NCBI RefSeq assembly: GCF_900111675.1
Contig: NZ_FOHO01000005.1
Span: 180,827 to 244,826 of the forward strand
Direction: 5' to 3'
Source of the DNA: Paracoccus homiensis
GTDB taxonomy: Bacteria > Pseudomonadota > Alphaproteobacteria > Rhodobacterales > Rhodobacteraceae
DNA length: 64,000 bases
The stretch's first letter is position 1. Each line of letters starts with the position of its first letter. Under the pieces are notes generated by a model. It saw nothing but the letters and a program-made list of their open reading frames with translations. It was not told the DNA's origin and did not search any database. Below, one piece after another: positions 1-11,030 of this stretch. A program made the translations under genes and the position numbers.

Positions 1-363
1 GACCGGCGTTTTCGTGTCTAGCGATTTCAACTGGTCGATGATCGCCTGCGCGCCATCGGTCAGGCCGCGATGCGCCTCGATCAGCAACAGGATCACATCG
101 GCATCGGCAGCCCCGCCCCAGGCGGCGGCGACCATGCTGCGATCCAGACGACGGCGCGGACGGAAGATGCCCGGCGTGTCGACAAAGACGATCTGGCTGT
201 CATCATGCAGCGCGATCCCGCGAATGCGGGCGCGGGTGGTCTGCACCTTGTGGGTCACGATGCTGACCTTTGCGCCCACCATGCGGTTCAGCAGGGTGGA
301 TTTCCCGGCATTCGGTTCGCCGATCAGCGCGACAAAGCCTGCGCGGGTGTTGGTTTCGGTCAT
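1..363 (-). CDS. era: GTPase Era, N-terminal part (cut by window edge)
   Basis: Era is a Ras-like GTPase that binds 16S rRNA and helps mature the 30S subunit. Only the first 121 residues of the G domain are present, and the rest, including the KH domain, lies beyond base 1. The P-loop GEPNAGKST is at residues 15-23, the switch I threonines TTRAR at about 42-46 and the G3 motif DTPG at 62-65. The ATG at 363-361 overlaps the rnc stop in an ATGA arrangement, so the two genes are translationally coupled. The rnc-era order is the classic one. Identification is secure; the gene is incomplete only because the window ends. Confidence 0.95.
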   Translation of the reverse strand, partial: MTETNTRAGFVALIGEPNAGKSTLLNRMVGAKVSIVTHKVQTTRARIRGIALHDDSQIVFVDTPGIFRPRRRLDRSMVAAAWGGAADADVILLLIEAHRGLTDGAQAIIDQLKSLDTKTPV

Positions 364-1049
364 TCGCGGCCCTCCAGCCGGTCCAGCAGCAGTTTCGCCG
401 CTGCCTGTTCGATGCTGCGCTTGGTTCCGGCGCCTTCGGCAGAAGCCTCGCGCCCGTCGGCAAGCCGCACGGTGATATGGAAAACGGGGGCATGGTCGGG
501 ACCGCTGCGCCCGGTCTGGTCATAGCGCGGGGGCGGCATGCCATTGGCCTGCGCCCATTCCTGCAAGGCGGTCTTGGCGTCGCGCGGATCATCTTCCAGC
601 CCGTCCAGCCGATCCTTCCAAAGACGCAGCACGACCTTGCGCACGGTGGCGAAACCGGCATCCAGATAAACGGCGGCCAGTACGGCCTCCATCGCGTCGG
701 CCAGCAGCGCATCCTTGCGCCGCCCGCCCGACAGCATTTCCGAACGGCCCAGTTTCAGCACATCGCCCAGCCCGATCTGGCGGGCGATATCGGCGCAGGT
801 ATCGCCCTTGACCAGCGCGTTATAGCGCGGCGCCAACTGCCCTTCGCTGGCGGTCAGGTCGGCATTGAACAATTCCTCGGCCATGACCAGGCCCAGAACG
901 CGGTCGCCCAGAAATTCCAGCCGCTGATTGTCGGGCCGGGTCGGCGACGCGATCGAGCCATGAGTCAGCGCCCGGATCAGCAGTTCATGATGTTTGAACT
1001 CGTGACCCAGACGGCCCATGAAGGCGCGTATCTCGGCAGAGGGGGTCAC
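360..1049 (-). CDS. rnc: Ribonuclease III
   Basis: This is the endonuclease that cleaves double-stranded RNA in rRNA precursors and some mRNAs. The 229-residue protein has the usual bacterial length. The RNase III signature [11 protein letters not shown] lies at residues 43-53 and carries the metal-binding Glu and Asp. A second acidic cluster [18 protein letters not shown] sits near residues 113-130. A C-terminal double-stranded RNA-binding domain of about 70 residues ends in [12 protein letters not shown]. Its start overlaps the lepB stop and its stop overlaps the era start, each by 4 bases, which is the usual lepB-rnc-era operon. Confidence 0.97.
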   Translation of the reverse strand: MTPSAEIRAFMGRLGHEFKHHELLIRALTHGSIASPTRPDNQRLEFLGDRVLGLVMAEELFNADLTASEGQLAPRYNALVKGDTCADIARQIGLGDVLKLGRSEMLSGGRRKDALLADAMEAVLAAVYLDAGFATVRKVVLRLWKDRLDGLEDDPRDAKTALQEWAQANGMPPPRYDQTGRSGPDHAPVFHITVRLADGREASAEGAGTKRSIEQAAAKLLLDRLEGRE

Positions 1050-1840
1050 TCGACCGCCTTGAAGAAGCGGTCCGGACGCCAGGTCCAGAAATACAGAAGC
1101 GAGCGGCCCGCGGACGAGAACATGATCCGGTCGGCGCGGCCGATCAGATATTCCGCCGGGACAAAGCCAAGGCCGCCGACCTCTTGGGGAAAGCGCGAAT
1201 CCTCGGAATTGTCGCGGTTGTCGCCCATGAAGAAATACTGCCCTTCCGGCACCGTGAAGGTGGCAGTGTCATCGGCGACCCAGCCATCGACGATGTTCAG
1301 CACATCATGGCTGCCACCGCCCGGCAGGGTTTCGGTAAAGCGTTGCTTGACGCATTCGCCGCCCTCCTGCACCGGATCGTTCACGCAGCGCGGGATCAGG
1401 CCCTGCGGCCCCTGCTGTTCCTTGGTCTCGACGAAATCGCCGGCGGGCTGGGTCGGCACCTCTTCCCCGTTCAGCCACAGACGACCGCCGCGCATCTGCA
1501 CGGTATCACCGGGCAGGCCGATCAGGCGCTTGATGAAATCCACCCCGCGGGTCGGATGGCGGAACACGACGACATCGCCGCGTTCGGGTTCCGAGGCGAG
1601 GATACGCCCCGTGATCGGGCAGATCCCGAAGGGGCAGGAATATTGCGAATAGCCATAGGCCATCTTGTTGACGAACAGGAAATCGCCAATCAGCAGCGTG
1701 TCCTTCATCGAGCCCGAGGGAATCCAGAAGGGCTGAAAGAACAGGGTCCGGAAGATGCCTGCGATGACCAGCGCCCAGAAGATCGTCTTGACCGTCTCCC
1801 AGATGCCTTCCTTTTTCTTGCCTGCCGTGCTGTCGGCCAT
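1046..1840 (-). CDS. lepB: Signal peptidase I
   Basis: This inner-membrane serine protease removes signal peptides from exported preproteins. A membrane anchor at about residues 17-36 is followed by the catalytic serine motif PSGSMKDTL (nucleophile Ser44) and by the catalytic lysine in [11 protein letters not shown]. The conserved [11 protein letters not shown] box is near the C-terminal end. I chose the ATG at 1840, giving 264 residues, because AGGAAAGGA stands about 9 bases upstream. An in-frame ATG at 1891 would add 17 basic residues and has a poorly spaced Shine-Dalgarno. The gene lies between acpS and rnc in the same operon. Confidence 0.95.
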   Translation of the reverse strand: MADSTAGKKKEGIWETVKTIFWALVIAGIFRTLFFQPFWIPSGSMKDTLLIGDFLFVNKMAYGYSQYSCPFGICPITGRILASEPERGDVVVFRHPTRGVDFIKRLIGLPGDTVQMRGGRLWLNGEEVPTQPAGDFVETKEQQGPQGLIPRCVNDPVQEGGECVKQRFTETLPGGGSHDVLNIVDGWVADDTATFTVPEGQYFFMGDNRDNSEDSRFPQEVGGLGFVPAEYLIGRADRIMFSSAGRSLLYFWTWRPDRFFKAVE

Positions 1841-1912
1841 AGTCGTCGTCCTTTCCTGCGTGGCACGGCGGCCGCGTTTGGTGGCGTTCATGGTCCCCCA
1901 AGGGGGGCAAAG

Positions 1913-2326
1913 TCAAGCAGGCGAGCCTGAAAGCGGCCGCGCCTCGATCACCACGAAAGCCTGTGCCCAGGGGTGATCGTCGGTCAGGGTGACATGGACG
2001 ATGGCCTCGTGCCCGGCGGGGGTCATCTGAGCCAGCTTGTCCGCCGCCCAGCCCGTCAGATGCATGACCGGCCGCCCGGTGCGCAGATTGCTGACCGACA
2101 TGTCGCGCCAGCTGATGCCCATGGCAAGCCCGGTTCCCAGCGCCTTGCTGCAGGCCTCTTTTGCCGCCCATCTTTTGGCCAGTGTTCCGGCCTCGTCCTT
2201 GCGGCGGGCCGCCTTGGCCTTTTCGGTCTCGGTGAACACACGGTCCCGAAAGCGATCGCCAAAACGGTCGAGGGTCCCCTGAATGCGGTCGATATTCGCA
2301 AGGTCGGTTCCGATGCCCAGAATCAT
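1913..2326 (-). CDS. acpS: Holo-[acyl-carrier-protein] synthase
   Basis: AcpS moves the 4'-phosphopantetheine arm from CoA to apo-ACP and so activates fatty acid synthesis. At 137 residues the protein has the family length. It opens with MILGIGTDL, which carries the metal-ligand Asp, and contains the second signature [15 protein letters not shown] near residues 52-66, with its metal-binding Glu. The reading frame is open upstream to 2467, but that extension has no family similarity, so the start at 2326 is preferred. It follows pdxJ and a small secreted protein and precedes lepB, the usual alphaproteobacterial order. Confidence 0.94.
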   Translation of the reverse strand: MILGIGTDLANIDRIQGTLDRFGDRFRDRVFTETEKAKAARRKDEAGTLAKRWAAKEACSKALGTGLAMGISWRDMSVSNLRTGRPVMHLTGWAADKLAQMTPAGHEAIVHVTLTDDHPWAQAFVVIEARPLSGSPA

Positions 2327-2384
2327 GCGCGCGACATCCCCGTCAGGATCATGGGTATTTGAACAAAGAAGAAGCCGGTTCGCA

Positions 2385-2855
2385 TCATTTGAAGCCTTGC
2401 GTCGTAATCTGGCCGGTCTGCTGATCGATGGTGACAGAAAGCTGGAACCAGCCCGCATCGTCATCATGATCGCCCGAAACCGGATAATGCCTGGCGGGCA
2501 GCGTGACGGTCAGCCCGCGGGCGGGGTCATAGCTGGCGTGATGCCGGCCGAAATCCATGTCGTAGAACCCGATACCGTCGCCGAGCTGCACGATCCGGCA
2601 TTGACGAAAGCCGAGTTCGTCGCGCGGCGGGCTGAGCACCAAGAGCTTGAAGGCGCCGCCCGCAGGTTCGACGTAATCCAGCAGTGCGATACGGATCTGA
2701 CCCTGCGCGTAGCTGGAAATGTTGTCCTGCCAGGGTTCGGCGATGGTATCGACACGATCGGCGTCGCCGCAGGGCTGCACCTGCGCCGCGCCGAGATCCT
2801 GCTGCGCCATCGCCGGGGTGGCCAGAAACGCCAGAAGGGCCGCCCTGCGGATCAC
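2385..2855 (-). CDS. Small secreted protein of unknown function
   Basis: I do not recognise a named family. The 156-residue product begins with a clear Sec signal peptide ([17 protein letters not shown], likely cleavage after residue 17), so the mature protein should be periplasmic. Two cysteines, in QPCGDAD and FRQCRIV, could form a disulfide. The start is a GTG at 2855 that overlaps the pdxJ stop (GTGA), so it is co-translated with pdxJ. It ends 58 bases before acpS. Its position inside the pdxJ-acpS operon suggests conservation in the lineage, but nothing in the sequence points to vitamin B6 or ACP metabolism. Confidence 0.8.
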   Translation of the reverse strand: MIRRAALLAFLATPAMAQQDLGAAQVQPCGDADRVDTIAEPWQDNISSYAQGQIRIALLDYVEPAGGAFKLLVLSPPRDELGFRQCRIVQLGDGIGFYDMDFGRHHASYDPARGLTVTLPARHYPVSGDHDDDAGWFQLSVTIDQQTGQITTQGFK

Positions 2856-3586
2856 GTCCGTGCCTTGTCCATGCAGCGGCGCATTTTGCGGATGGCATCG
2901 CCGAGACCGATGAAAACCGATTCGGCGATCAGGAAATGACCGATATTCAGTTCGGCGATCTCTGGGATGGCGGCGATGGGTCCGACGGTATCGAAGGTCA
3001 GGCCATGGCCGGCATGCACCTCGAGGCCGAGGCTGGCTGCGAGGGCGGCGCCGTCGCGCAGGCCCCGAAGTTCGGCGTCACGGTCGGCGTGGCGACCTTC
3101 GGTGTCGAGATCGCAATAGGCCCCGGTATGCAGCTCGACCACGGCGGCGCCGATGCGGGCGGCGGCGCGGATCTGATCGGGTTCGTGACCGATGAACAGC
3201 GACACGCGGCTGCCCGCGTCGCGAAGCGGGGCGATATATTCGGCCAGATAGTTTTCGTTTCCGGCGACGTCGAGGCCGCCTTCGGTGGTACGCTCTTCCC
3301 GCTTTTCGGGGACGAGGCAGACGGCATGGGGGCGGTGCCGCAATGCGATCTGCTGCATCTCTGCGGTCGCTGCCATTTCCAGATTCAATGGCAGGCGCAG
3401 ATCGGCCATCAGCGCGTCGATATCGGCATCGCTGATATGGCGTCGATCTTCGCGCAAATGCGCGGTGATGCCGTCGGCACCGGCCTGTTCGGCAATCCGT
3501 GCGGCGCGCAGCGGATCGGGCCAAGGCGTGCCGCGGGCATTTCTGATCGTCGCGACGTGATCGATATTGACGCCAAGGCGCAGCAT
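2852..3586 (-). CDS. pdxJ: Pyridoxine 5'-phosphate synthase
   Basis: PdxJ condenses 3-amino-2-oxopropyl phosphate (1-amino-acetone 3-phosphate) with deoxyxylulose 5-phosphate to make pyridoxine 5'-phosphate, the last ring-forming step of vitamin B6 synthesis. The 244-residue TIM-barrel protein opens with [19 protein letters not shown], the family N-terminal signature, and has [12 protein letters not shown] and NLEMAAT further on. The start at 3586 is fixed by GGAGGACC about 5 bases upstream; the open frame reaches 3760 but that part is arginine-rich antisense noise. First gene of the pdxJ to era run. Confidence 0.96.
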   Translation of the reverse strand: MLRLGVNIDHVATIRNARGTPWPDPLRAARIAEQAGADGITAHLREDRRHISDADIDALMADLRLPLNLEMAATAEMQQIALRHRPHAVCLVPEKREERTTEGGLDVAGNENYLAEYIAPLRDAGSRVSLFIGHEPDQIRAAARIGAAVVELHTGAYCDLDTEGRHADRDAELRGLRDGAALAASLGLEVHAGHGLTFDTVGPIAAIPEIAELNIGHFLIAESVFIGLGDAIRKMRRCMDKART

Positions 3587-3617
3587 GTCGGTCCTCCGGG
3601 ATAGGTCGAGCGGCAGT

Positions 3618-4451
3618 CTAGCCCGCGATTTGCGGCTGTGCCAGTTCCGTCGCGACCGCCCACCAGCCCCGTCGCGCCAGATCCGACGCGGCGGCGCGGG
3701 CTCCCGCAGCCCCGTCGAAGATTCCGAAGCAGGTCGCCCCCGATCCCGACATGCGGGCAAGGCCCGCGCCGTGGTGGGTCAGCGCCTGCAGCACCTGGCC
3801 GATGACCGGCGCGATCCGGCTGGCGGGGGCCTGAAGATCGTTGCGGGTCTGACGCAACCACGCGATCAGCGCGGTCGCATCGGCAAATGCGGGGATCGGC
3901 GGCAGCGGCGGATTGTCGCGCCGATCCAGCGCGGCAAAAACCTGAGGGGTGGACACCGCCACGCCCGGATTGACCAGCACAAGATCAAGCGTCGGCAAGG
4001 CGGGCAGCGGAACGACGACCTCTCCGATGCCGGACATCCGTGCCGGAGCCGAACGTAGGCAGACCGGGACATCAGCCCCCAGACGATGGGTATCGTCCGG
4101 CATTGGATGGCCCAAGCGCGCAAGCCCGCGCAGCACGGCCGCCGCATCGGCCGAACCGCCGCCGATGCCCGAGGCCACCGGCAGGTTCTTGGTCAGGCGA
4201 ATGGCCGCATCGGCGCCCGTCAGGGCCGCCGCGCGCAGGCACAGGTTGTCGCCACCCGCGTCAAGGCCCGCAGAAAACGGTCCGTCGATCATCAGCGATG
4301 AACCGCCCCGCGACAAGGCAATGCGGTCGCCGTGATCGGCAAAGCAGACCAGCGAATCCAGCAGGTGATAACCGTCGTCACGCCTGCCGGTCACATGCAG
4401 GGCAAGGTTCAGCTTGGCCGGGGCGAATTCGACCACGGAAGTTTCGGTCAT
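3618..4451 (-). CDS. ispE: 4-diphosphocytidyl-2-C-methyl-D-erythritol kinase
   Basis: IspE phosphorylates CDP-methylerythritol in the MEP pathway to isoprenoids. The 277-residue protein is a GHMP-family kinase: the N-terminal substrate motif is [19 protein letters not shown] and the glycine-rich ATP loop is [15 protein letters not shown] at about residues 91-105. A C-terminal [10 protein letters not shown] motif completes the GHMP set. It lies 31 bases upstream of pdxJ on the same strand and 9 bases downstream of the TPR gene, so it may be transcribed with either. No strong Shine-Dalgarno precedes the ATG. Confidence 0.95.
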   Translation of the reverse strand: MTETSVVEFAPAKLNLALHVTGRRDDGYHLLDSLVCFADHGDRIALSRGGSSLMIDGPFSAGLDAGGDNLCLRAAALTGADAAIRLTKNLPVASGIGGGSADAAAVLRGLARLGHPMPDDTHRLGADVPVCLRSAPARMSGIGEVVVPLPALPTLDLVLVNPGVAVSTPQVFAALDRRDNPPLPPIPAFADATALIAWLRQTRNDLQAPASRIAPVIGQVLQALTHHGAGLARMSGSGATCFGIFDGAAGARAAASDLARRGWWAVATELAQPQIAG

Positions 4452-4460
4452 GGAGGCGGG

Positions 4461-6305
4461 TCAATCCGTGGTCTTGGGATCGGTCCGGGCCCCGGCCTCG
4501 GTCTGCGGCGGCGGCAGATCCTTGGTTTCGCCGGCGGCGCGTTCCTCGGCCATCACCGCATCCAGACCTCGGTCAAGCTTGGCGCGAAGCCGGTCGGGAT
4601 CGACATCGCCACTGTCGCCGGGTTCAAGCGACAGGGCGCGCTGCCACTGAATTTCGGCTTCGCGGGTGCGGCCGACCATCCAGTAGATATCGCCCAGATG
4701 ATCGTTTACCACCGGATCGGCCGCCATGCTGCCGACCGCCTGTTCCATGGGGGCGACCGCTTCATCGAAACGACCCAGACGGAAATAGGCCCAAGCCAGC
4801 GAATCAAGGATATAACCGTCGTTCGGGGACAGTTCGACCGCCTTCTGGATCAGTTCCAGCCCCTTTTCCAGGTGCTGGTTCCGGTCGATCCAGCTGTAGC
4901 CCAGATAGTTCAGCAAACTGGCCTGATCCGGCTTGATCTTGATCGCGGCCTGCAGATCGGCCTCGGCGCGATCGAACTGGCCGGATCGTTCCAGCGCGAT
5001 GCCCCGTGCATAAAGCGGGAACCAGCGCGACTGGTCCGGGCCATCCTGCATCAGCGCCAGGGACTTGTCATAGGCAGGCACGGCCTGGGCGAATTTTTCC
5101 TGCTGGCGCAGGACATCCCCAAGCGCGACCCAGGCCTGCGGCAGATCGGGATAGGCGGCGGTCAGTGCCAGCGCGGCCTTTTCAGCCTCGGCGCGGCGGT
5201 CGGCGCGGGATAGCGCGTCGATGCGCGACAATTCGGCCACCGGGCGCATCTGGCCCATCTGGCGCAGCGCCTCGAATTCGGGTTCGGCCAGATCGAATTG
5301 CTGCCGGTCCTGCAGAAGCTGCGCCACCATCAGGCGTGCTTCGGGCATTTCCGGCGACAGCCAGGCCGCGATGCGGGCGTGGATCAGCGACAGCGGTTCG
5401 GGATCGGGGTTGCTGGCCAGCGCGGTCGCGAAGGTCAGAAAAGCCTGCGAAATGCCATCCGCCGGGGATTTCACCACATCGAAGGGAATGGTCTCCCCGG
5501 TTTCCAAGCGGTCACGCAGCGCGACGATCTGTGGCTCGGCCTCGATCCCCTGCAACTGGTTCAGCATGTCGACGGCCTTGTCGTTCTGCTCCAGCTGGCT
5601 CAGGATCTGGGCGCGGGCGGTCACGCCCAGCAAATGGCCGCCGGTCGCGGGATCGGCCAGCAATTCCTGTGCGCTTTCGTAGTCACCGACCATGCCGCGC
5701 GCCAAGGCAAGGTGATAGCGGACCATCGGGCCAACGCCGTCGATCTGCGACAGGCGTTCGAATTCAGCCAGCGCGTCCGAGGCGCGGCCCGCCCCCATCA
5801 GCGCCCAGGCCTGGACCATATCCTCGATCAGGTTGCGCTGACTGTCATCGTCGCTGCGTGCGGTGTCGATCAGCTGGATCAGGCCGGTCCAATCGCCCTG
5901 ATGGGCCAACTGGGCGCGCAGCAGGATGTCGGACAATTCGGTCCGGTCGCCATCCTGCGTCATCTGCTGTGCCAATTCGACGGCACGGGGGATATTCCCC
6001 GCCGAAACCAGCGCGACAAGCGCGTTGTCCTGCAGGTAACGATCACCCCGATCATGGGCGACCGCCTGAACGAAATAGCGGGCGGCGGCGCGATAGTCGT
6101 TTTCGACCGTGGCCATCCGGGCGGCCAGATAGGGGCCGGCCAACCCGAAGGTCAGAGGCGCGGTCTGGTCATCCCCGGCCTTGGCGGTCGCGGCAGACGG
6201 GGATTGGTCGGGCTTTGGTGCGGGGGGCTCTTGCGCAACGGCGGGCAAGCTCAGGCCAGCCAGCAGCGCAACGATCAGGGCCAGATTCGGTCGGGTCGTG
6301 CTCAC
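4461..6305 (-). CDS. Exported tetratricopeptide-repeat protein
   Basis: A 614-residue protein with an N-terminal signal peptide (hydrophobic run LALIVALLAGLSLPAVA, cleavage probably at AVA-QE) and a long helical body. At least five tetratricopeptide repeats are recognisable in the C-terminal half, for example WVALGDVLRQQEKFAQAVPA and SLAWAYFRLGRFDEAVAPME. TPR proteins act as scaffolds, so it probably sits in the periplasm or at the membrane and binds partner proteins; the partner is unknown. The start is uncertain. I used the GTG at 6305 after GGATGA; ATG 6314 and earlier ATGs (6353, 6371) are in frame, but the outermost overlaps a terminator hairpin. Confidence 0.85.
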   Translation of the reverse strand: MSTTRPNLALIVALLAGLSLPAVAQEPPAPKPDQSPSAATAKAGDDQTAPLTFGLAGPYLAARMATVENDYRAAARYFVQAVAHDRGDRYLQDNALVALVSAGNIPRAVELAQQMTQDGDRTELSDILLRAQLAHQGDWTGLIQLIDTARSDDDSQRNLIEDMVQAWALMGAGRASDALAEFERLSQIDGVGPMVRYHLALARGMVGDYESAQELLADPATGGHLLGVTARAQILSQLEQNDKAVDMLNQLQGIEAEPQIVALRDRLETGETIPFDVVKSPADGISQAFLTFATALASNPDPEPLSLIHARIAAWLSPEMPEARLMVAQLLQDRQQFDLAEPEFEALRQMGQMRPVAELSRIDALSRADRRAEAEKAALALTAAYPDLPQAWVALGDVLRQQEKFAQAVPAYDKSLALMQDGPDQSRWFPLYARGIALERSGQFDRAEADLQAAIKIKPDQASLLNYLGYSWIDRNQHLEKGLELIQKAVELSPNDGYILDSLAWAYFRLGRFDEAVAPMEQAVGSMAADPVVNDHLGDIYWMVGRTREAEIQWQRALSLEPGDSGDVDPDRLRAKLDRGLDAVMAEERAAGETKDLPPPQTEAGARTDPKTTD

Positions 6306-6360
6306 GTCATCCATCGCAGAAATCACAAGGGCGTTGCGACCCAGCCTAGACATGTGAAAC

Positions 6361-6385
6361 GGCCGGGGCAATCACAGCCCCGGCC
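6361..6385 (-). terminator. Rho-independent terminator after ETF-QO gene
   Basis: A perfect 9-bp stem GGCCGGGGC / GCCCCGGCC with a 7-base loop lies 8 bases beyond the stop of the ETF-ubiquinone oxidoreductase gene. On the minus strand it is followed by GTTTCAC, a weak T stretch. It also falls inside the longest possible 5' extension of the TPR gene, which argues for that gene starting further in. Confidence 0.65.
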
Positions 6386-6392
6386 CCAGCGA

Positions 6393-8048
<1,656 letters not shown>

Positions 8049-8288
8049 GGCTGAACTCTCCCCAGTTTCTTGCTGCAACAGCACTATCGCGCGTTTTTGC
8101 ACAGAGCAATCGTTACGCGACGGGCCATAGGCCGAAATCGACCTGTGCCCAGCAAGTGGGCTTGCATTGGTCCCGGATTTGGGGTCACGATGCCAGAACC
8201 GGATTTTGCGCCCCTGCCGTTTTCGAATGGCGGGGGCGTTCGATTAGCATCCGGACCGCGAACGCAAAGCGCAAAGGACTGGGCAGGG

Positions 8289-8759
8289 ATGGACAAGATA
8301 CCGATGACCCGCAGCGGCTATCAGCTGCTGGAACGCGAACTGACCGAGCTGAAATCCAAGGAACGCCCGGCCATCATCCGCCAGATCGCCGAGGCGCGCG
8401 AACATGGCGACCTGTCCGAGAACGCCGAATATCACGCCGCGCGCGAAAAGCAGGGCTTCATCGAGGGTCGCATCAAAGAGCTGGAAAGCATCCTGTCGCG
8501 CTGCGAAGTGATCGACCCGGCCCGGCTGTCGGGCTCGATCAAGTTCGGGGCGACGGTGCATCTGGTCGACGAGGACACCGAAGAAGAAAAGACCTACCAG
8601 ATCGTGGGCGAGGCCGAGGCCGATATCGAACGCGGCCTGCTGAACATGCGGTCGCCGCTGGCGCGGGCGCTGATCGGCAAGGATGAAGGCGACAGCGTCG
8701 ATGTCCAGACCCCGGGCGGTGTGCGCAGCTACGAAGTTCTGGCGATCCGGTACGAATGA
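8289..8759 (+). CDS. greA: Transcript cleavage factor GreA
   Basis: GreA enters the RNA polymerase secondary channel and triggers cleavage of backtracked transcripts. The 156-residue protein has the N-terminal coiled coil with the acidic tip signature EHGDLSENAEYHAAREKQG, which carries the two catalytic acidic residues, and the C-terminal FKBP-like domain ending in GGVRSYEVLAIRYE. I took the ATG at 8289 because the protein then begins MDKIPMTRSGYQLLERELTEL, as the family does; the frame is open to 8070 without similarity. Its stop overlaps the start of the next gene (ATGA). The 240 bases upstream hold no gene that I can support. Confidence 0.96.
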   Translation: MDKIPMTRSGYQLLERELTELKSKERPAIIRQIAEAREHGDLSENAEYHAAREKQGFIEGRIKELESILSRCEVIDPARLSGSIKFGATVHLVDEDTEEEKTYQIVGEAEADIERGLLNMRSPLARALIGKDEGDSVDVQTPGGVRSYEVLAIRYE

Positions 8760-9700
8760 CGATGTCCCTTCCCGGTCGTCTTGCATCCCTGGCCCGCCGT
8801 GATGCGCTGACCGCGGTGGGATACGCATTGTCGGCCGGGTGGCTGATCCTGCTGATGCTGTTCTGGCTGTTGGCGCCGGGTGATGAAGGTGCCACTGGCG
8901 GGGTCACGCGACTGGTGGCCATCATCGGCGCGGTGATGCCGCTTGCGCTGATCTGGATGGCGGTCTCGCTGGCACGGTCGATTGCGGAACTGCGGGCCGA
9001 GGCCGACCACCTGCATCGTCAGCTGGACGAATTGCGCGGTGGCAAGCCCGCGCGCCCCACGCGCAGCGAAGATCAGCCGCGTCCGTCCGGCACCGCCCGT
9101 CCGGCCCCCCCGCCGGACCGGTCGCCGCCTGCACCAAGGCCGCAGGTCCCCGCGCAGCCCCGTCCCGCAGCCATCGCCCGGCCCGATCCGCGTCAATCCG
9201 CCATGAGCTTTGACGCCCCCGAAGCGGTCGATATTCCGGCCGAAACCGTGATCCGGGCGCTGAACTTTCCCGATGGGCCGGACGATGCCGATGCCATCGC
9301 CGCGCTGCGCAGCGCCCTGCAGGATCATGAAACCGCACGCGTTCTGCGCGCGGCGCAGGATGTCATCACCCTGCTGGCCGATCGCGGCGTCTATATGGAC
9401 GACCTGCCGCCACAGCCCGCCCCGGCCGATGTCTGGCGCCGCTTTGGCGAGGGCGAGCGGGGCAGCGCCATCGCCCCACTTGGCGGGATCAACGATGCCG
9501 ATGCCCTGGCGCTGACCTCGGACATCCTGCGCGGGGACGAGATTTTCCGCGACAGCGCCCATCACTTCCTGCGCCATTTCGACGTGCTGATCACCCAGCT
9601 GATCCCGCAATTGGATGACGCGGAATTGCAGGTCATGGGCGATACGCGGTCCACGCGCGCCTTCATGCTTGTCGGACGCGCGGCGGGGCTGTTCGCCTAG
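8756..9700 (+). CDS. Membrane-anchored protein of unknown function, coupled to greA
   Basis: No family recognised. The 314-residue protein has two membrane segments (about residues 21-42 and 52-70), then a short amphipathic region SIAELRAEADHLHRQLDELR that may form a coiled coil. A proline/arginine-rich linker (about 100-145) and a soluble, mostly helical C-terminal domain of some 165 residues follow. The linker suggests the C-terminal domain reaches out from the membrane on a flexible tether. Its ATG overlaps the greA stop, so both are made from one transcript. It overlaps the convergent acetyltransferase gene by 4 bases at the stop codons. Confidence 0.8.
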   Translation: MTMSLPGRLASLARRDALTAVGYALSAGWLILLMLFWLLAPGDEGATGGVTRLVAIIGAVMPLALIWMAVSLARSIAELRAEADHLHRQLDELRGGKPARPTRSEDQPRPSGTARPAPPPDRSPPAPRPQVPAQPRPAAIARPDPRQSAMSFDAPEAVDIPAETVIRALNFPDGPDDADAIAALRSALQDHETARVLRAAQDVITLLADRGVYMDDLPPQPAPADVWRRFGEGERGSAIAPLGGINDADALALTSDILRGDEIFRDSAHHFLRHFDVLITQLIPQLDDAELQVMGDTRSTRAFMLVGRAAGLFA

Positions 9701-10203
9701 TCATCGACGGGCAGGTGCAGCACCGCGACCTGCCCGCCCCAGGGCCACCCAAAGCGCCCGCGCGTCACCTCGACAAACCCCAGTGCGCGATAGAATGCCA
9801 TGGCCGGTCGATTTGCGATCCGCACCTCGGCCCGCAGTCCGGGATGGCCCCGAAACGCGGCCTGCCGCACGGCGGCCATGACCAGCGCCCGCCCGATCCC
9901 CTGACGCGTTTCGGCAACGACCAGACCGTCCAGCACCAGATCCGATGTCTGCGGCGCCGCGCGAAAGGCGAAACCGCCGCGCATCGACGTCCCTGGAAAG
10001 CCGCCGCCCGCGTCGCGCAGACCACAGATACCGACGACCTGCCCCCACCTCACGGCCGCGATCCCGTGATCGGCACGCATTGCCGCCCGCCGACTGCGCG
10101 GCGCGAAAGCGTTACACCACAGCCGCGCGGCATCGGGCAGAAACGCATCCGGAATCGGGGTCAGAATCTGCACCGGCCTGCCTTGCCCTTGCTTGCACGT
10201 CAT
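9697..10203 (-). CDS. GNAT-family N-acetyltransferase
   Basis: A 168-residue Gcn5-related acetyltransferase. The acetyl-CoA pyrophosphate loop (motif A) is ETRQGIGRALVMAAVRQAA near residue 98, preceded by the strand LVLDGLVV, and the C-terminal motif MAFYRALGFVEV is typical of the fold. The substrate cannot be told from sequence; it could be a small molecule, an antibiotic or a protein amine. The start at 10203 gives the family length; upstream sequence in frame is arginine-rich noise. It is divergent from azlC, with only 29 bases between the two starts. Confidence 0.85.
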   Translation of the reverse strand: MTCKQGQGRPVQILTPIPDAFLPDAARLWCNAFAPRSRRAAMRADHGIAAVRWGQVVGICGLRDAGGGFPGTSMRGGFAFRAAPQTSDLVLDGLVVAETRQGIGRALVMAAVRQAAFRGHPGLRAEVRIANRPAMAFYRALGFVEVTRGRFGWPWGGQVAVLHLPVDD

Positions 10204-10232
10204 GCAACCAAGGTGACCGCAATCGCGGCAGA

Positions 10233-11030
10233 ATGAAAGCAGCCATGGCCCCCTCACCCGCCCCCAGACCCGATCCCGGCCAGCCCGCCCCGGACGAGGC
10301 CGGTCTGCGCGCCCTTGCCCGCACACCCGCGCAGGCATTCCGGCATGGCATGGTGCAGGCCCTGCCCTTCCTGATCGTCATCGTGCCCTTCGCCGTCCTG
10401 TTCGGCGTCGTCGCGTTGGAAGCCGGGATGGATCTGGCGCAGACCATGGGTTTTTCGGTGCTGGTGCTGGCGGGCGCGTCGCAATTCACCGCGGTACAGC
10501 TGATGACCGACAACGCGCCGATCTTCATCGTGATCCTGTCGGGGCTGGCGGTGAACCTGCGGATGGCGATGTATTCGGCATCTCTTGTACCGTGGCTGCG
10601 CGATGCGCCAGCCGCGCAAAAGGGTTGGCTGGCCTACCTGCTGATCGATCAAAGCTATGCGCTGGCGGTCCAGCATTACGAACGGCACCCGCGCCTGAGC
10701 GTGCGGCAGCGGATGGCCTATTTCTTTGGCACGGCGATGGCGCTGAGCATTCCGTGGATGGCCGCGACATGGGCCGGTGCCACGCTGGGACGCGCGATCC
10801 CCGATGACATCGCGCTGGATTTCGCCATGCCGATCACCTTTCTGGCGATGATCGCCCCGATGCTGCGCACGGCGGCGCATCTTGTCGCCTGCTTTGTGGC
10901 GATCAGCGCCGCATTGCTGTTTGCGGGTCTGCCTTCGGGGCTGGGCCTGATGATCGCCGCACCGCTTGGCATGGCCGCAGGCGCCCTTGTCGAGACCTGG
11001 ACCGAACGCCGCAAGGGGCAGATGTCATGA
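10233..11030 (+). CDS. azlC: AzlC-family branched-chain amino acid permease subunit
   Basis: The larger subunit of an AzlCD exporter, a family shown in some bacteria to export branched-chain amino acids or their analogues. The 265-residue protein has about seven or eight hydrophobic segments and the family core FGVVALEAGMDLAQTMGFS followed by GASQFTAVQLM. The ATG at 10233 is used; a second in-frame ATG at 10245 is an equally good start. Its stop overlaps the azlD start as ATGA, so the two subunits are translationally coupled. No regulator gene lies beside the pair. Confidence 0.9.
   Translation: MKAAMAPSPAPRPDPGQPAPDEAGLRALARTPAQAFRHGMVQALPFLIVIVPFAVLFGVVALEAGMDLAQTMGFSVLVLAGASQFTAVQLMTDNAPIFIVILSGLAVNLRMAMYSASLVPWLRDAPAAQKGWLAYLLIDQSYALAVQHYERHPRLSVRQRMAYFFGTAMALSIPWMAATWAGATLGRAIPDDIALDFAMPITFLAMIAPMLRTAAHLVACFVAISAALLFAGLPSGLGLMIAAPLGMAAGALVETWTERRKGQMS

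Noticed and set aside
8049..8288. Possible small RNA or extra gene upstream of greA
   Set aside because: Only short imperfect hairpins and no convincing promoter-terminator pair. The open frame that extends greA to 8070 has no similarity to the family.
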